52,794 nucleotides of DNA from Christensenella sp. UBA3857. GTDB lineage: Bacteria; Bacillota; Clostridia; Christensenellales; CAG-138. Under the pieces are notes generated by a model that was given only the letters and a program-made list of their open reading frames with translations, had not been told where the DNA came from and ran no database searches. A program made the translations under genes and the position numbers. The stretch covers positions 1 to 52,794 of the forward strand of contig DGHD01000029.1 of the NCBI GenBank assembly GCA_002392505.1, in the 5' to 3' direction. Positions within the stretch are counted from its first letter, which is position 1, and each line of letters begins with the position of its first letter. This document shows, one piece after another, positions 41,745-49,853 of this stretch.

Positions 41745-43337
41745 ATGAAGAAATTCCTCGCGCTCCTCATTTCGGCGGCCATGATCTTCGCTCTCGTAGC
41801 GATCCCCGCAGCGGCTGACGGTGAGGTACAGATCACGGTTGCTACCGTGAACGATGTTGAGCCCGGCACTGACGTCGAGGTTCCTGTTACGATCGAGGGC
41901 GACTACGAGGCTCACATCCTTACGCTCTTCGTCAATTACGATCCCGAGAACCTCTCCATCGAGAAGAAGTCCGATATAAAGAACGGCGATCTGTTCCCCT
42001 CCGGTGATGATGCTGAAGAGGCTGAATGGGCCGTTATCAAGGATATCGATTCCGTTCCCGGCCAGGCGAAGCTCGGCATCATCTGCCCCCATGGTGATTA
42101 TCCCATCACCGGCAGCGGCTCGATCTGCAAGATCAAGTTCCACGTAAGTGAGAACTGCACCGAGAACCAGACCCTCACCCTTGAGGTATCCGAGTTCAAG
42201 AACATGCCCGAGGGCAGCACCACTGCTACCCCCATCCCCTATGTCGGCACTAACGGCGCTATCAACCTCCACCAGGATGAGCCCACGCCCACTGAGCCCA
42301 CGCCCACTGAGCCCACGCCCACTGAGCCCACTCCCACCGAGCCCACGCCCACTGAGCCCGCTCCCGTAGAGGGCAACCAGATCACCATCGGCAGCAAGGA
42401 CAACGTTAAGCCCGGCGACGAGGTGACTGTTCCCGTTGAGGCGGTCTTCAATGACGAAGCCCATATCCTCAATGCCGTCATCGATTACGATGCTGACGTT
42501 CTGACCCTTGTTGATGCTGAGCTTGGCGAGTTCATCACCGGTATCGAAGGCGCTTTCACCAGCGTTGATACCGAGACTCCCGGCAAGATCTACCTCGGCG
42601 TTGTCTGCGCTGAGGATCCCATGACCGGCGAAGGCGTTCTCATGAACCTCACCTTCAAGACCGCTGATGACTTCGCGGAGCCCACCACCGTTGCCATGAC
42701 GATCAACGAGTTCGGTTATATGCCCGTTGACGCCGCCGATGCTGAGCCTCTCGATTGCGAGCTTGTCGATGGTATCATCACCCCCGCCGAGCCCGTTGTT
42801 CCCACTCCCGTTGAGTTCGTAATGGGCAGCAAGGAGAACGTTGCTCCCGGTTCCGAGATCACCCTGCCCTTCACCATTTCCGGTGATTACGAGGCGCATC
42901 TCATGAACATCGCCCTCAACTACGATACCTCCGTTCTTACCCTGACCGGCTTCGAGAACGGCGAGGTCCTTAACTCCGTTGAGGATGCTATCATCGTTGT
43001 TGATTCCGAGACCATTCCCGGCTCCATCCGTCTTGGTGTTGTAATGCCTACCGACGGTATGACTGCCGAGGGCGTCATCGCCAACCTCAAGTTCAAGGTA
43101 TCTGACAAGTTCACCGAGCCCACCGTCATCGAGGTCAATGTTACCGAGTTCGGTTACATGCCCGTTGGCACCGCCAATGCTGAGCCCATCCCGTTCACCG
43201 CAACGAACGGTATCGTAACTCCCGGCTCCGTTGGCCCGAATCCCCCTGTGACCGGTGCTGTCAGCCTTGCCGGCATTGGCGTTCTTGCCATTGCCACCGG
43301 CGCTGGCGTTGTCATCTTCCGCAAGAAGGAAGACTGA
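41745..43337 (+). CDS. cell-surface protein with three cohesin-like modules and a sortase-type C-terminus
   Basis: Exported surface protein, 530 aa. It has a signal peptide (1-24, ending PAAADG) and three modules of about 140 residues (about 26-166, 200-345, 350-495). Each has the cohesin layout: a PGxxVxVPVxI opening strand, NYDPENL/DYDADVL/NYDTSVL, a GEG/GSG turn before a LxFKV strand, and a closing TNGxI strand. Modules 1 and 2 are joined by an (EPTPT) linker. The C-terminus is NPPVTG, a hydrophobic helix and RKKED, an LPxTG-like wall-anchor signal with Pro for Leu. ATG 41745 has AGGAAGGAG 9 bases upstream. Codon bias is strong, suggesting an abundant protein. The dockerin at 16167 is a candidate ligand. 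Confidence 0.87.
   Translation: MKKFLALLISAAMIFALVAIPAAADGEVQITVATVNDVEPGTDVEVPVTIEGDYEAHILTLFVNYDPENLSIEKKSDIKNGDLFPSGDDAEEAEWAVIKDIDSVPGQAKLGIICPHGDYPITGSGSICKIKFHVSENCTENQTLTLEVSEFKNMPEGSTTATPIPYVGTNGAINLHQDEPTPTEPTPTEPTPTEPTPTEPTPTEPAPVEGNQITIGSKDNVKPGDEVTVPVEAVFNDEAHILNAVIDYDADVLTLVDAELGEFITGIEGAFTSVDTETPGKIYLGVVCAEDPMTGEGVLMNLTFKTADDFAEPTTVAMTINEFGYMPVDAADAEPLDCELVDGIITPAEPVVPTPVEFVMGSKENVAPGSEITLPFTISGDYEAHLMNIALNYDTSVLTLTGFENGEVLNSVEDAIIVVDSETIPGSIRLGVVMPTDGMTAEGVIANLKFKVSDKFTEPTVIEVNVTEFGYMPVGTANAEPIPFTATNGIVTPGSVGPNPPVTGAVSLAGIGVLAIATGAGVVIFRKKED
42279..42368 (+). repeat. 15-bp tandem repeat encoding the EPTPT linker
   Basis: Six in-frame units close to GAGCCCACGCCCACT, encoding Glu-Pro-Thr-Pro-Thr, lie between the first two cohesin-like modules. 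The near-identity of the units suggests recent expansion and likely length variation between strains. Confidence 0.85.
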
Positions 43338-43360
43338 TCGACAGACTGTCTGTAAAAGCC

Positions 43361-43389
43361 AAAGGTCATCCCGAAAGGGATGACCTTTT
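43361..43389 (+). terminator. terminator of the cohesin protein gene
   Basis: AAAGGTCATCCC (43361-43372), a GAAA tetraloop and GGGATGACCTTTT (43377-43389) form a 12-bp stem ending in the T-run. The complementary A-run means it can also serve the convergent aroQ gene on the minus strand. Confidence 0.9.
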
Positions 43390-43429
43390 GTTATGCGTAA
43401 AGCTTGTTGATTTTGCTTGATTTGCCCTT

Positions 43430-43870
43430 TTATTTCGCTTTTTCGATCGTTTCGATCAGTCGGTCGAGCCCGACGGTATAGCTCCGGGCGCCCATGCCCA
43501 TCACGCGGAACGCGCAGACGTCCTCGATCACGTCGACCGCGCGGAACAGCTCCCGCTTCGTGATATCGCTCATGTGCACCTCGCCCACGGGGACGGGAGT
43601 GCAGGCGATCGCGTCGCGCAGGGCGTACGAATAATGCGTGAGCGCGCCGGGGTTGATCAGCACGCCGTCGAACGCGTCTCCCGCGGCATGGAGCTCGTCG
43701 ATGAGCCTGCCCTCGTAATTGGTCTGCACGTGCTCGACGGACGCTCCGTGCTCCGCAGCGTGCGTCTCAAGGGCGCGGATGATATCATCAAGGCTCCTCG
43801 TTCCGTAGATCTCGGGCTCGCGTTTTCCCGTCATATCGAGATTCGGTCCGTTCAATACAAGTATCCTCAC
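43430..43870 (-). CDS. aroQ: 3-dehydroquinate dehydratase, type II
   Basis: Dodecameric type II dehydroquinase of the shikimate pathway, 146 aa. It begins MRILVLNGPNLDMTGKREPEIYG, which carries the catalytic Arg and Tyr of the lid loop. The other blocks are QTNYEGRLIDELH, INPGALTHYSYALRDA and GEVHMSDITKRELFR with the catalytic His. The GTG start is set by AAGGAG 7 bases upstream on the minus strand. It is divergent from aroE across a 86-base shared promoter region, so two shikimate steps are controlled together. Confidence 0.95.
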   Translation of the reverse strand: MRILVLNGPNLDMTGKREPEIYGTRSLDDIIRALETHAAEHGASVEHVQTNYEGRLIDELHAAGDAFDGVLINPGALTHYSYALRDAIACTPVPVGEVHMSDITKRELFRAVDVIEDVCAFRVMGMGARSYTVGLDRLIETIEKAK

Positions 43871-43893
43871 GGTTTGACTCCTTTTTTTCTTCC

Positions 43894-43926
43894 ATTATAC
43901 CATATCGGCGCGTTTTATGGTATAAT
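43894..43926. promoter_or_regulatory. divergent aroQ/aroE promoters inside an inverted repeat
   Basis: ATTATACCATA (43894-43904) and TATGGTATAAT (43916-43926) are perfect 11-bp inverted repeats separated by 11 bases. Each arm contains an extended -10 (TGGTATAAT) reading outward, one for aroQ (minus) and one for aroE (plus). No -35 consensus is visible for either. A dimeric regulator bound to the repeat would block both. Confidence 0.65.
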
Positions 43927-43956
43927 CAAACAGAAGTTTTTAAGGAGCGTCGTATT

Positions 43957-44700
43957 ATGAAGCATTACGCCGTACTGGGGGACCCCATAGCGCACAGCCG
44001 CTCGCCCGAGCTCTATAACGCCCTGTTTGAAAAATACGGGATGGACGCGGAGTTCGGAATGCTCCGCATGGGCGTCGGCGGCATAAGCGAGCTTAAAACC
44101 AAAACGAAAGGTCTTTCGGGATTTGCCGTTACAATGCCGCTCAAAAGGGCGATAATACCGTATCTCGACGCGCTCGACGAAAGCGCTTCCGCCTGCGGAG
44201 CCGTGAACATCACGGAGCTCAGGGAGGGTCGCCTCATAGGGCACAATACCGACGGCGAAGGGCTTTGCGACGCGCTTTTTACGGCAGGCGTCTCCGTCTG
44301 CGGCGCAGAAGCGGCGATCCTCGGCAGGGGAGGGGCCGCCCTTTCCGCGGCGTGTTCGCTTAAAAAAAGAGGCGCGAACGTCCGTCTGCTGGCAAGGACG
44401 CCGAAGGCAGACGCCGCTTTCCCGGAACGCCTCGTCTCCGATCCGGGCGGGCATGCGGATCTGTTCATCAACGCATCTCCTCTCGGCATGGACGGGCATG
44501 ATGAATTCGCATACACGGGGCTCCTCGACAGCCTCGCGCCGTCCGTCGTGTTCGATATGGTGTACGTGAACGGACGCGAGACAGCCCTCGCGCTCGAGGC
44601 AAAAAAGAGGGGCGTCCTCCTGCTGACGGGGGAGAGCATGCTGAAGAAGCAGGCGCTCCGCGCGTTCAAGATCTGGACGGGCGTCGAGGCGGAGTTCTGA
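43957..44700 (+). CDS. aroE: shikimate dehydrogenase
   Basis: NADP-dependent shikimate dehydrogenase, 247 aa, slightly shorter than the usual 270-290. The substrate site SRSPELYNALF is present, as is the catalytic Lys in VTMPLKRAIIPYLD. The conserved NTDGEG and the nucleotide loop LGRGGAALSAACSLKKRGA (Arg in place of the usual first Ala) follow. It has AAGGAG 10 bases before ATG. It lies beside aroQ, which supplies 3-dehydroshikimate, its substrate. Confidence 0.94.
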   Translation: MKHYAVLGDPIAHSRSPELYNALFEKYGMDAEFGMLRMGVGGISELKTKTKGLSGFAVTMPLKRAIIPYLDALDESASACGAVNITELREGRLIGHNTDGEGLCDALFTAGVSVCGAEAAILGRGGAALSAACSLKKRGANVRLLARTPKADAAFPERLVSDPGGHADLFINASPLGMDGHDEFAYTGLLDSLAPSVVFDMVYVNGRETALALEAKKRGVLLLTGESMLKKQALRAFKIWTGVEAEF

Positions 44701-44715
44701 AAAAGCAAAATAAAG

Positions 44716-44747
44716 GGCTTCCGGGCAAATGCCCCGGAAGCCTCTTT
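44716..44747. terminator. bidirectional terminator between aroE and the zinc-ribbon gene
   Basis: GGCTTCCGGG (44716-44725) pairs with CCCGGAAGCC (44733-44742). TCTTTCGTTT follows on the plus strand, and A-rich sequence precedes, giving a U-run for the minus strand. Confidence 0.8.
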
Positions 44748-44759
44748 CGTTTCATCAGA

Positions 44760-45434
44760 TCAGGTAAATATCCTCGTCAGCGTGTCGCGGATGCTGGTGG
44801 GATCGCTTATCGCGAGAGCGGCGATAAGAAGACCGATGCAGATCAGCATGCCTATGATCATTATGATCAGCACCGCGGAAGCAAAGTTCTTGCTGTTCCT
44901 GTTGATGCCGGAGGAGAACGCCATGGTGAACAGGGGGATTATGTTGAAAATAGGTATCGCAAAGAGCGCGATCCTCCAAAGATAACCCCAAACGGAAAGC
45001 GGCTTGTTGAGAATGCTCTTATTCTCGGCGGGCGCTTCCTTTACGGGCGGACATACTAAGGGCTCCGGATCGAACACGTTCTCCTGCTCCTCAACGGGCA
45101 TTGGCTCCGCATAGGGCGAAGGCTCCTCGATCGGAGCCGGTTCCTCGGCGCGAACGAAGTCCTCGGCGGGAGCGGACTCGCCGGGATCGGCAGGCTCTAT
45201 ACCGAGATCGTCGAGCGTCCTCTCGGGCTCGGCGGGGATCTCTTCACAGCATGCTTCCTCAACGGCATCGGCAGCCTCTGCGGGAGCGGCTTCAACGGCT
45301 TCCGCGGCTTCCGCGGCTTCAACGGGCGCGGGCTCCTCAATGGGCTCGGGCTTCGGCTTCCTTAAAAGGGAGCCGCATTTGATGCAGAAACGGTCGCTAT
45401 CTTTGGCGGGATAACCGCATTTCGGACAGTTCAT
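44760..45434 (-). CDS. zinc-ribbon membrane protein of unknown function
   Basis: A 224-residue protein. The N-terminal zinc ribbon (CPKCGYPAKDSDRFCIKCG; two CxxC pairs, residues 3-21) is followed by an acidic Pro/Ala/Glu linker of about 120 residues and two membrane helices (about 150-172 and 188-212). Proteins of this build are common in Clostridia and are uncharacterised. The linker is low-complexity and would keep the ribbon well away from the membrane in the cytoplasm. GGAGG lies 8 bases before ATG, and its own promoter is at 45464-45492. Confidence 0.75.
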   Translation of the reverse strand: MNCPKCGYPAKDSDRFCIKCGSLLRKPKPEPIEEPAPVEAAEAAEAVEAAPAEAADAVEEACCEEIPAEPERTLDDLGIEPADPGESAPAEDFVRAEEPAPIEEPSPYAEPMPVEEQENVFDPEPLVCPPVKEAPAENKSILNKPLSVWGYLWRIALFAIPIFNIIPLFTMAFSSGINRNSKNFASAVLIIMIIGMLICIGLLIAALAISDPTSIRDTLTRIFT

Positions 45435-45463
45435 AATTACACCTCCACTTTGGATATATCGGG

Positions 45464-45492
45464 ATTATATCACTATTTGATTAATTTGTATA
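45464..45492 (-). promoter_or_regulatory. promoter of the zinc-ribbon protein gene
   Basis: On the minus strand, TATACA (45492-45487), 17 bases and TATAAT (45469-45464) with an upstream TG (TGATATAAT). Confidence 0.65.
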
Positions 45493-45544
45493 TAGCAAAA
45501 TGGACCGGAATCGGAATAAAAAAGAGGAATTATTCAATTCGGAC

Positions 45545-45573
45545 TTGACAGACCACCGAAATTGGTGGATAAT
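45545..45573 (+). promoter_or_regulatory. promoter of glnS with an inverted repeat in the spacer
   Basis: TTGACA (45545-45550), 17 bases, GATAAT (45568-45573). The spacer contains CCACC-6-GGTGG (45553-45557 and 45564-45568), which could be an operator. A second TATAAT at 45575 is too far from the -35 to be used with it. Confidence 0.65.
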
Positions 45574-45607
45574 TTATAATGAAGATTTGTGTACACGGAG
45601 GCCTCAA

Positions 45608-47257
45608 ATGGAAGAAACGAACGTTTCCCGCAGCTTTATCGAGGAGTTTATTGAGGAGGATTACAGGAATTACCCCGTCGTAAAGACCCGTTTCCCGCCC
45701 GAGCCGAACGGCTATCTGCACATCGGTCACGTAAAGGCGATGTGGGTCGATTTCTCCATGGCGGAGAAATTCGGCGGCACCTGCAACCTTCGCTTTGACG
45801 ATACCAACCCCGTCAAGGAGGACGTCGAGTATGTCGAGGCCATCAAGCACGATATCAAGTGGATGGGCTTCAACTGGGATAAGCTCTGCTTCGGCAGCGA
45901 TTATTTCGACACCTGCTATGAGCTTGCGGTCAAGCTCATCAAGAAGGGCGTCGCTTACGTCTGCGATCTTGACAAGGATCAGATAAGGGAATACCGCGGC
46001 ACGCTGACCGAGCCGGGCGTCAACAGCCCCTATCGCGATCGCTCCGTGGAGGAGAACCTCGATCTGTTCGAGCGCATGAAGAACGGCGAATTCCCCGACG
46101 GCGCAAGGACTCTCCGCGCCAAGATCGATATGGCTTCGCCCAATATCAATATGCGCGATCCCGCGCTGTACCGCATACTGCACCGCAGCCATCACCACAC
46201 CGGCGACAAGTGGTGCATCTATCCCATGTACGATTTCGCTCACCCCATACAGGACGCGCTCGAGGGCGTTACGCATTCGCTCTGCTCGCTCGAGTATGAG
46301 GCGCACAGACCCCTTTACAACTGGGTGGTAGAACAGTGCGAGTTTGAGCATAAGCCCCGCCAGATCGAGTTTGCAAGGCTCAATATCACCAATACGGTGA
46401 TGAGCAAGCGGTATCTTCGCATGATGGTGGAGACGGGCGCTGTGCGCGGCTGGGACGATCCCAGGATGCCCACGCTCTGCGGTATGCGCCGCAGGGGCTA
46501 TCCCGCCGCTGCGATAAAGGATTTCCTTGCGAGGGCGGGCGTCGCCAAAGCGGATTCCGTCGTCGATTCCGCCATGCTGGAGCATTGCGTCAGGGAGAAT
46601 CTGAACGTTAACGCCGTAAGGGCGATGGCGGTCACCGATCCCGTCAAGCTCGTTATCGAGAATTGGGAGGAAGGCAGGGAAGAGGATATCTCGATCGAGA
46701 ACCTTCCCGTCGACGGCGCGGAGGATAAGGGCTCCCATACCGTTCCCTTCGGGCGCGAGCTCTATATCGAGCGCGACGACTTTATGGTCGAGCCGCCCAA
46801 GAAGTTCTTCAGGCTCAAGCCCGAAGGCGAAGTCCGTCTGAAGGGCGCTTACATCATCAAATGCACCGGTTGGGAGCAGGATGAAGAAGGCAGAGTAACC
46901 CTTATCAGGGCGGAGTACGACCCCGAAAGCAGGAGCGGCGAATGCACCCGCAAGGTCAAGGGCACCATTCACTGGGTCCCCGCCAAGGAGGCCGTGCCTG
47001 CCGAGTTCCGCATTTACGAGCCGCTCTTTACCGAGAGCGAGATCGATACCGAGCATATCCTCGAGGCGATCGATCCCAACTCCATCACGGTCAAGCACGG
47101 CTTTGTCGAGCCCTTCCTAAAGGGAGCCGAGCCCGGCGTTCCGTATCAGTTCATGCGCGTCGGCTATTTCACCGCCGACCTTGATTCGACCGATGAAAGC
47201 CCCGTTTTCAACCGCACCGTGGGCTTGAAGGACAGTTATAAACCGGCTAACGCATAA
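45608..47257 (+). CDS. glnS: glutaminyl-tRNA synthetase
   Basis: Class I aminoacyl-tRNA synthetase, 549 aa, the usual GlnRS length. [19 protein letters not shown] holds the HIGH motif and [10 protein letters not shown] the KMSKS equivalent. [15 protein letters not shown] and [20 protein letters not shown] are diagnostic for GlnRS against GluRS. The C-terminal anticodon-binding beta barrels (from about 340) are complete. ATG 45608 follows a CGGAGG site; earlier in-frame codons lie in or before the promoter. Many Bacillota lack GlnRS and make Gln-tRNA by the GatCAB route, so its presence is of phylogenetic interest. The M23 peptidase gene begins 6 bases after its stop. Confidence 0.97.
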   Translation: MEETNVSRSFIEEFIEEDYRNYPVVKTRFPPEPNGYLHIGHVKAMWVDFSMAEKFGGTCNLRFDDTNPVKEDVEYVEAIKHDIKWMGFNWDKLCFGSDYFDTCYELAVKLIKKGVAYVCDLDKDQIREYRGTLTEPGVNSPYRDRSVEENLDLFERMKNGEFPDGARTLRAKIDMASPNINMRDPALYRILHRSHHHTGDKWCIYPMYDFAHPIQDALEGVTHSLCSLEYEAHRPLYNWVVEQCEFEHKPRQIEFARLNITNTVMSKRYLRMMVETGAVRGWDDPRMPTLCGMRRRGYPAAAIKDFLARAGVAKADSVVDSAMLEHCVRENLNVNAVRAMAVTDPVKLVIENWEEGREEDISIENLPVDGAEDKGSHTVPFGRELYIERDDFMVEPPKKFFRLKPEGEVRLKGAYIIKCTGWEQDEEGRVTLIRAEYDPESRSGECTRKVKGTIHWVPAKEAVPAEFRIYEPLFTESEIDTEHILEAIDPNSITVKHGFVEPFLKGAEPGVPYQFMRVGYFTADLDSTDESPVFNRTVGLKDSYKPANA

Positions 47258-47263
47258 AGCAGG

Positions 47264-48445
47264 ATGGAAGAAAGGGAAGACGTAAAAAGAATAGAAGCGC
47301 CTCCCAAGCGGAGCCTTGTCTGGCTTGAGGTCACGGCGTTCATATTGCTGCTCGCGCTCCTGACCGCCGGCTTGGTTTATTTCGGCCGTCAAAAGGGCGC
47401 GGGGAGCGACCGCCCGAGTGAAGCGGCGGCGACTGCCGAGCCGAGCGAAACGTCCGAGCCGACCGCCGCGCCGGTCCCGGAGGTTACCCCGGAGCAGACG
47501 CCGGAGCCGACGCCGGAGCCGACGGCGCAGACGTATTCCAAGACCGCAATAGTTGTCACGGGGAAAAAGGCGGTCGTCGTTGCCAGCCGCGAGGCGGCGG
47601 AGGAGCTCGTCAATAACGCCGCGCTCTATTTCAAGGATCTCGCGGGGCTGCCCGACAACGCCGTCACCGCGCTTGCGGTAAAGGTGGAATACGCGGACGC
47701 GCCGGATGACGACGCCGTCAGCTACGATACCGCGTTCGCATACTTGACCGGCAGTACGACTCCGCTCGTGTTCATAAGCCGCGCCTCCTACGTGGAGGAT
47801 ACGCCCATCCCGCATAACGACAAGATCATCACGGACCATTATCTGCCCAAGGGCATTCGCGTCGTCAAGCTTTACGGGCGCGACGGCATTGAGCGAAAAA
47901 CGTATTCCGTAATTTACAGAAACGGCGTTCAGCAGAGCGTATCGGTCTCCGATGCGTTCGTGGTCATGGAGCCGGTGGACGGCGATATCCGCGTCGGCAT
48001 AAGGGTATTTCCGGAGGGATTCACAGTCAGTCCCGCATACGGAAGCAGCCCCATCGGCGCGTATGAGCTCGGCATAAGGGTGCCGATGCACGGCAAGGTC
48101 ACCACGCTTTACGGCCCTTATGACGGCGGCTTCCATCACGGAATAGACATCGCCGCCGCTCCCGGCGCCCAGGTCAGGGCTTCCGCCAGGGGCAAGGTGG
48201 TTTCCGTCATGGAAAGGGGCGGCTACGGACTCTTGATCGAGATCGAGCATGAGAACGGAGTCACCACAAGATACGCCGAGCTGAAGGAGTCCTTCGTTTC
48301 CATCGGTCAAAGAGTGGAAGCGGGGGAAATAATAGGCACGATAGCGGGCGACGAATTCACCGCGCATCTGCATTTTGAGTTAAGGATCTGGGGAACGGCA
48401 TATAATCCATTGAAATTAATGACGATCGCCGGTATCGAAGGTTGA
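47264..48445 (+). CDS. membrane-anchored M23 (LytM-type) metallopeptidase
   Basis: Probable peptidoglycan endopeptidase, 393 aa. It has one membrane helix (about 21-42), a Pro/Thr/Glu-rich stalk (to about 85), an unassigned domain (about 88-260) and a C-terminal LytM domain (about 270-385). The zinc ligands are present: FHHGIDIAAAPG (HxxxD) and AHLHFEL (HxH), so the enzyme should be active. The middle domain has a repeat-like VxxxDAFVVMEPVDGDI region that I cannot place. The gene follows glnS by 6 bases and is probably cotranscribed; the pairing has no obvious functional meaning. Confidence 0.9.
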   Translation: MEEREDVKRIEAPPKRSLVWLEVTAFILLLALLTAGLVYFGRQKGAGSDRPSEAAATAEPSETSEPTAAPVPEVTPEQTPEPTPEPTAQTYSKTAIVVTGKKAVVVASREAAEELVNNAALYFKDLAGLPDNAVTALAVKVEYADAPDDDAVSYDTAFAYLTGSTTPLVFISRASYVEDTPIPHNDKIITDHYLPKGIRVVKLYGRDGIERKTYSVIYRNGVQQSVSVSDAFVVMEPVDGDIRVGIRVFPEGFTVSPAYGSSPIGAYELGIRVPMHGKVTTLYGPYDGGFHHGIDIAAAPGAQVRASARGKVVSVMERGGYGLLIEIEHENGVTTRYAELKESFVSIGQRVEAGEIIGTIAGDEFTAHLHFELRIWGTAYNPLKLMTIAGIEG

Positions 48446-48521
48446 CGGGAGGATGGGCCTGATCGGGCCGCGTCCGAACCCAAAGAATAATCGAGAGGAG
48501 CCCTTTTAAGGGCGGTGTTTT

Positions 48522-49790
48522 ATGGCATATTACAGAATCAACGGCGGCAAGCCCCTTGAGGGGCAGGTAACTATAAGCGGCGCAAAGAACGCCGCGCTTG
48601 CGATAATACCCGCGGCGATACTCGCGGGGCAGCCCTGCGTTATCGAGAATCTTCCCATAATAGAGGACGTCCACGTGCTCACCGAGATATTGAGGCTCAT
48701 GGGCGCGGAGGTGGAGCTTTACAAGAACGGCTGCATGAAGATCGATCCCACCAAGATCAATAATTTCGAGGTCACCTTCGAAATGGTCAGCAAGATGCGC
48801 GCCTCGTACTATCTGCTCGGCGCTATGCTCGGGCGCTACGGGCATGCGGCGCTCGCTCTGCCCGGCGGCTGCTCCATAGGCAACCGACCGATCGACTTCC
48901 ATATAAAGGGCATGCGCGCGCTGGGCGCCTACGTCGAGATAAAGAACGGCATCGTTTACGCGCACGCGGATAAGCTCACCGGGGCGGAGATATACCTCGA
49001 TATGGCAAGCGTCGGAGCTACGATCAATATCATGCTCGCCGCCTGCCGTGCGGAGGGCACCACCGTCATCACCAACGCCGCCAAGGAGCCGCACGTCGTC
49101 GACGTGGCCAATTTCCTCAACATGATGGGCGCTTCTATAAAGGGCGCCGGCACCGACGTTATAAGGATCCGCGGCAGGCAGGAGCTCCATGGCTGCAGCT
49201 ACGATATTATCCCCGACCAGATCGAGGCAGGCACGTTCATGATCGCCGCGGTCGCCACTCACGGCAACGTGGTCATAAACAACATAATCCCCTCGCATCT
49301 TGAGGCGATCTCCGCAAAGCTCATGGAGTGCGGCGCCCGCATTACCGAGGGCGACGACGGCACCGAGTTCTTTATGCAGGTGCAGGGCGGAGACAGGCTC
49401 CGCGCGGTCAATATCAAAACGCTGCCCTATCCCGGCTTCCCGACGGATCTTCAGCAGCCCATGATGGCGCTGCTCACAATGGCGAAGGGCAACAGCTACA
49501 TCGTCGAAAACATTTTCGAAGAGCGATTCAATCACGTGCCGGAGCTCGTCCGAATGGGCGCTTCGATACACGTTAACGGCAGGACGGCGACGATAGAGGG
49601 CGTCGATAAGCTTTACGGCGCCTCCGTAAGGGCGACCGATCTTCGCGCCGGCGCCGCGCTGATAGTCGCGGCCCTCGCTGCGGAGGGCACGACCATCGTC
49701 CGCAATATCCACTTTATCGACCGCGGCTACGAGCATTTCGAGCAGAAGCTCCGCGCGCTCGGCGCCGATATCGAAAGGGTGGAGGAATAA
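48522..49790 (+). CDS. murA: UDP-N-acetylglucosamine 1-carboxyvinyltransferase
   Basis: First committed enzyme of peptidoglycan synthesis, 422 aa. It transfers enolpyruvate from PEP to UDP-GlcNAc in the cytosol. The start [17 protein letters not shown] is typical, and the catalytic Cys117 lies in [15 protein letters not shown], so it is the fosfomycin-sensitive Cys type. [22 protein letters not shown] and [13 protein letters not shown] are further conserved blocks. The ribosome site is unusual: GAGGAG lies about 25 bases upstream, and AGGGCGG, part of a GCCCTT/AAGGGC hairpin, is in the normal place. Confidence 0.97.
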   Translation: MAYYRINGGKPLEGQVTISGAKNAALAIIPAAILAGQPCVIENLPIIEDVHVLTEILRLMGAEVELYKNGCMKIDPTKINNFEVTFEMVSKMRASYYLLGAMLGRYGHAALALPGGCSIGNRPIDFHIKGMRALGAYVEIKNGIVYAHADKLTGAEIYLDMASVGATINIMLAACRAEGTTVITNAAKEPHVVDVANFLNMMGASIKGAGTDVIRIRGRQELHGCSYDIIPDQIEAGTFMIAAVATHGNVVINNIIPSHLEAISAKLMECGARITEGDDGTEFFMQVQGGDRLRAVNIKTLPYPGFPTDLQQPMMALLTMAKGNSYIVENIFEERFNHVPELVRMGASIHVNGRTATIEGVDKLYGASVRATDLRAGAALIVAALAAEGTTIVRNIHFIDRGYEHFEQKLRALGADIERVEE

Positions 49791-49800
49791 TCAAAATGAA

Positions 49801-49830
49801 AAAAGGGCGGGTGTTCGCACCCGCCCTTTT
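49801..49830. terminator. bidirectional terminator between murA and the SsnA-like gene
   Basis: AAAAGGGCGGGTG (49801-49813), a TTCG tetraloop and CACCCGCCCTTTT (49818-49830). The symmetric A and T ends allow it to work for both convergent genes. Confidence 0.93.
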
Positions 49831-49853
49831 CGCACCCGCCTTATTACTTTATC

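Noticed and set aside
42279..42368. CRISPR-like or non-coding tandem repeat
   Set aside because: The units are contiguous without spacers, in frame, and encode the EPTPT linker of a surface protein.
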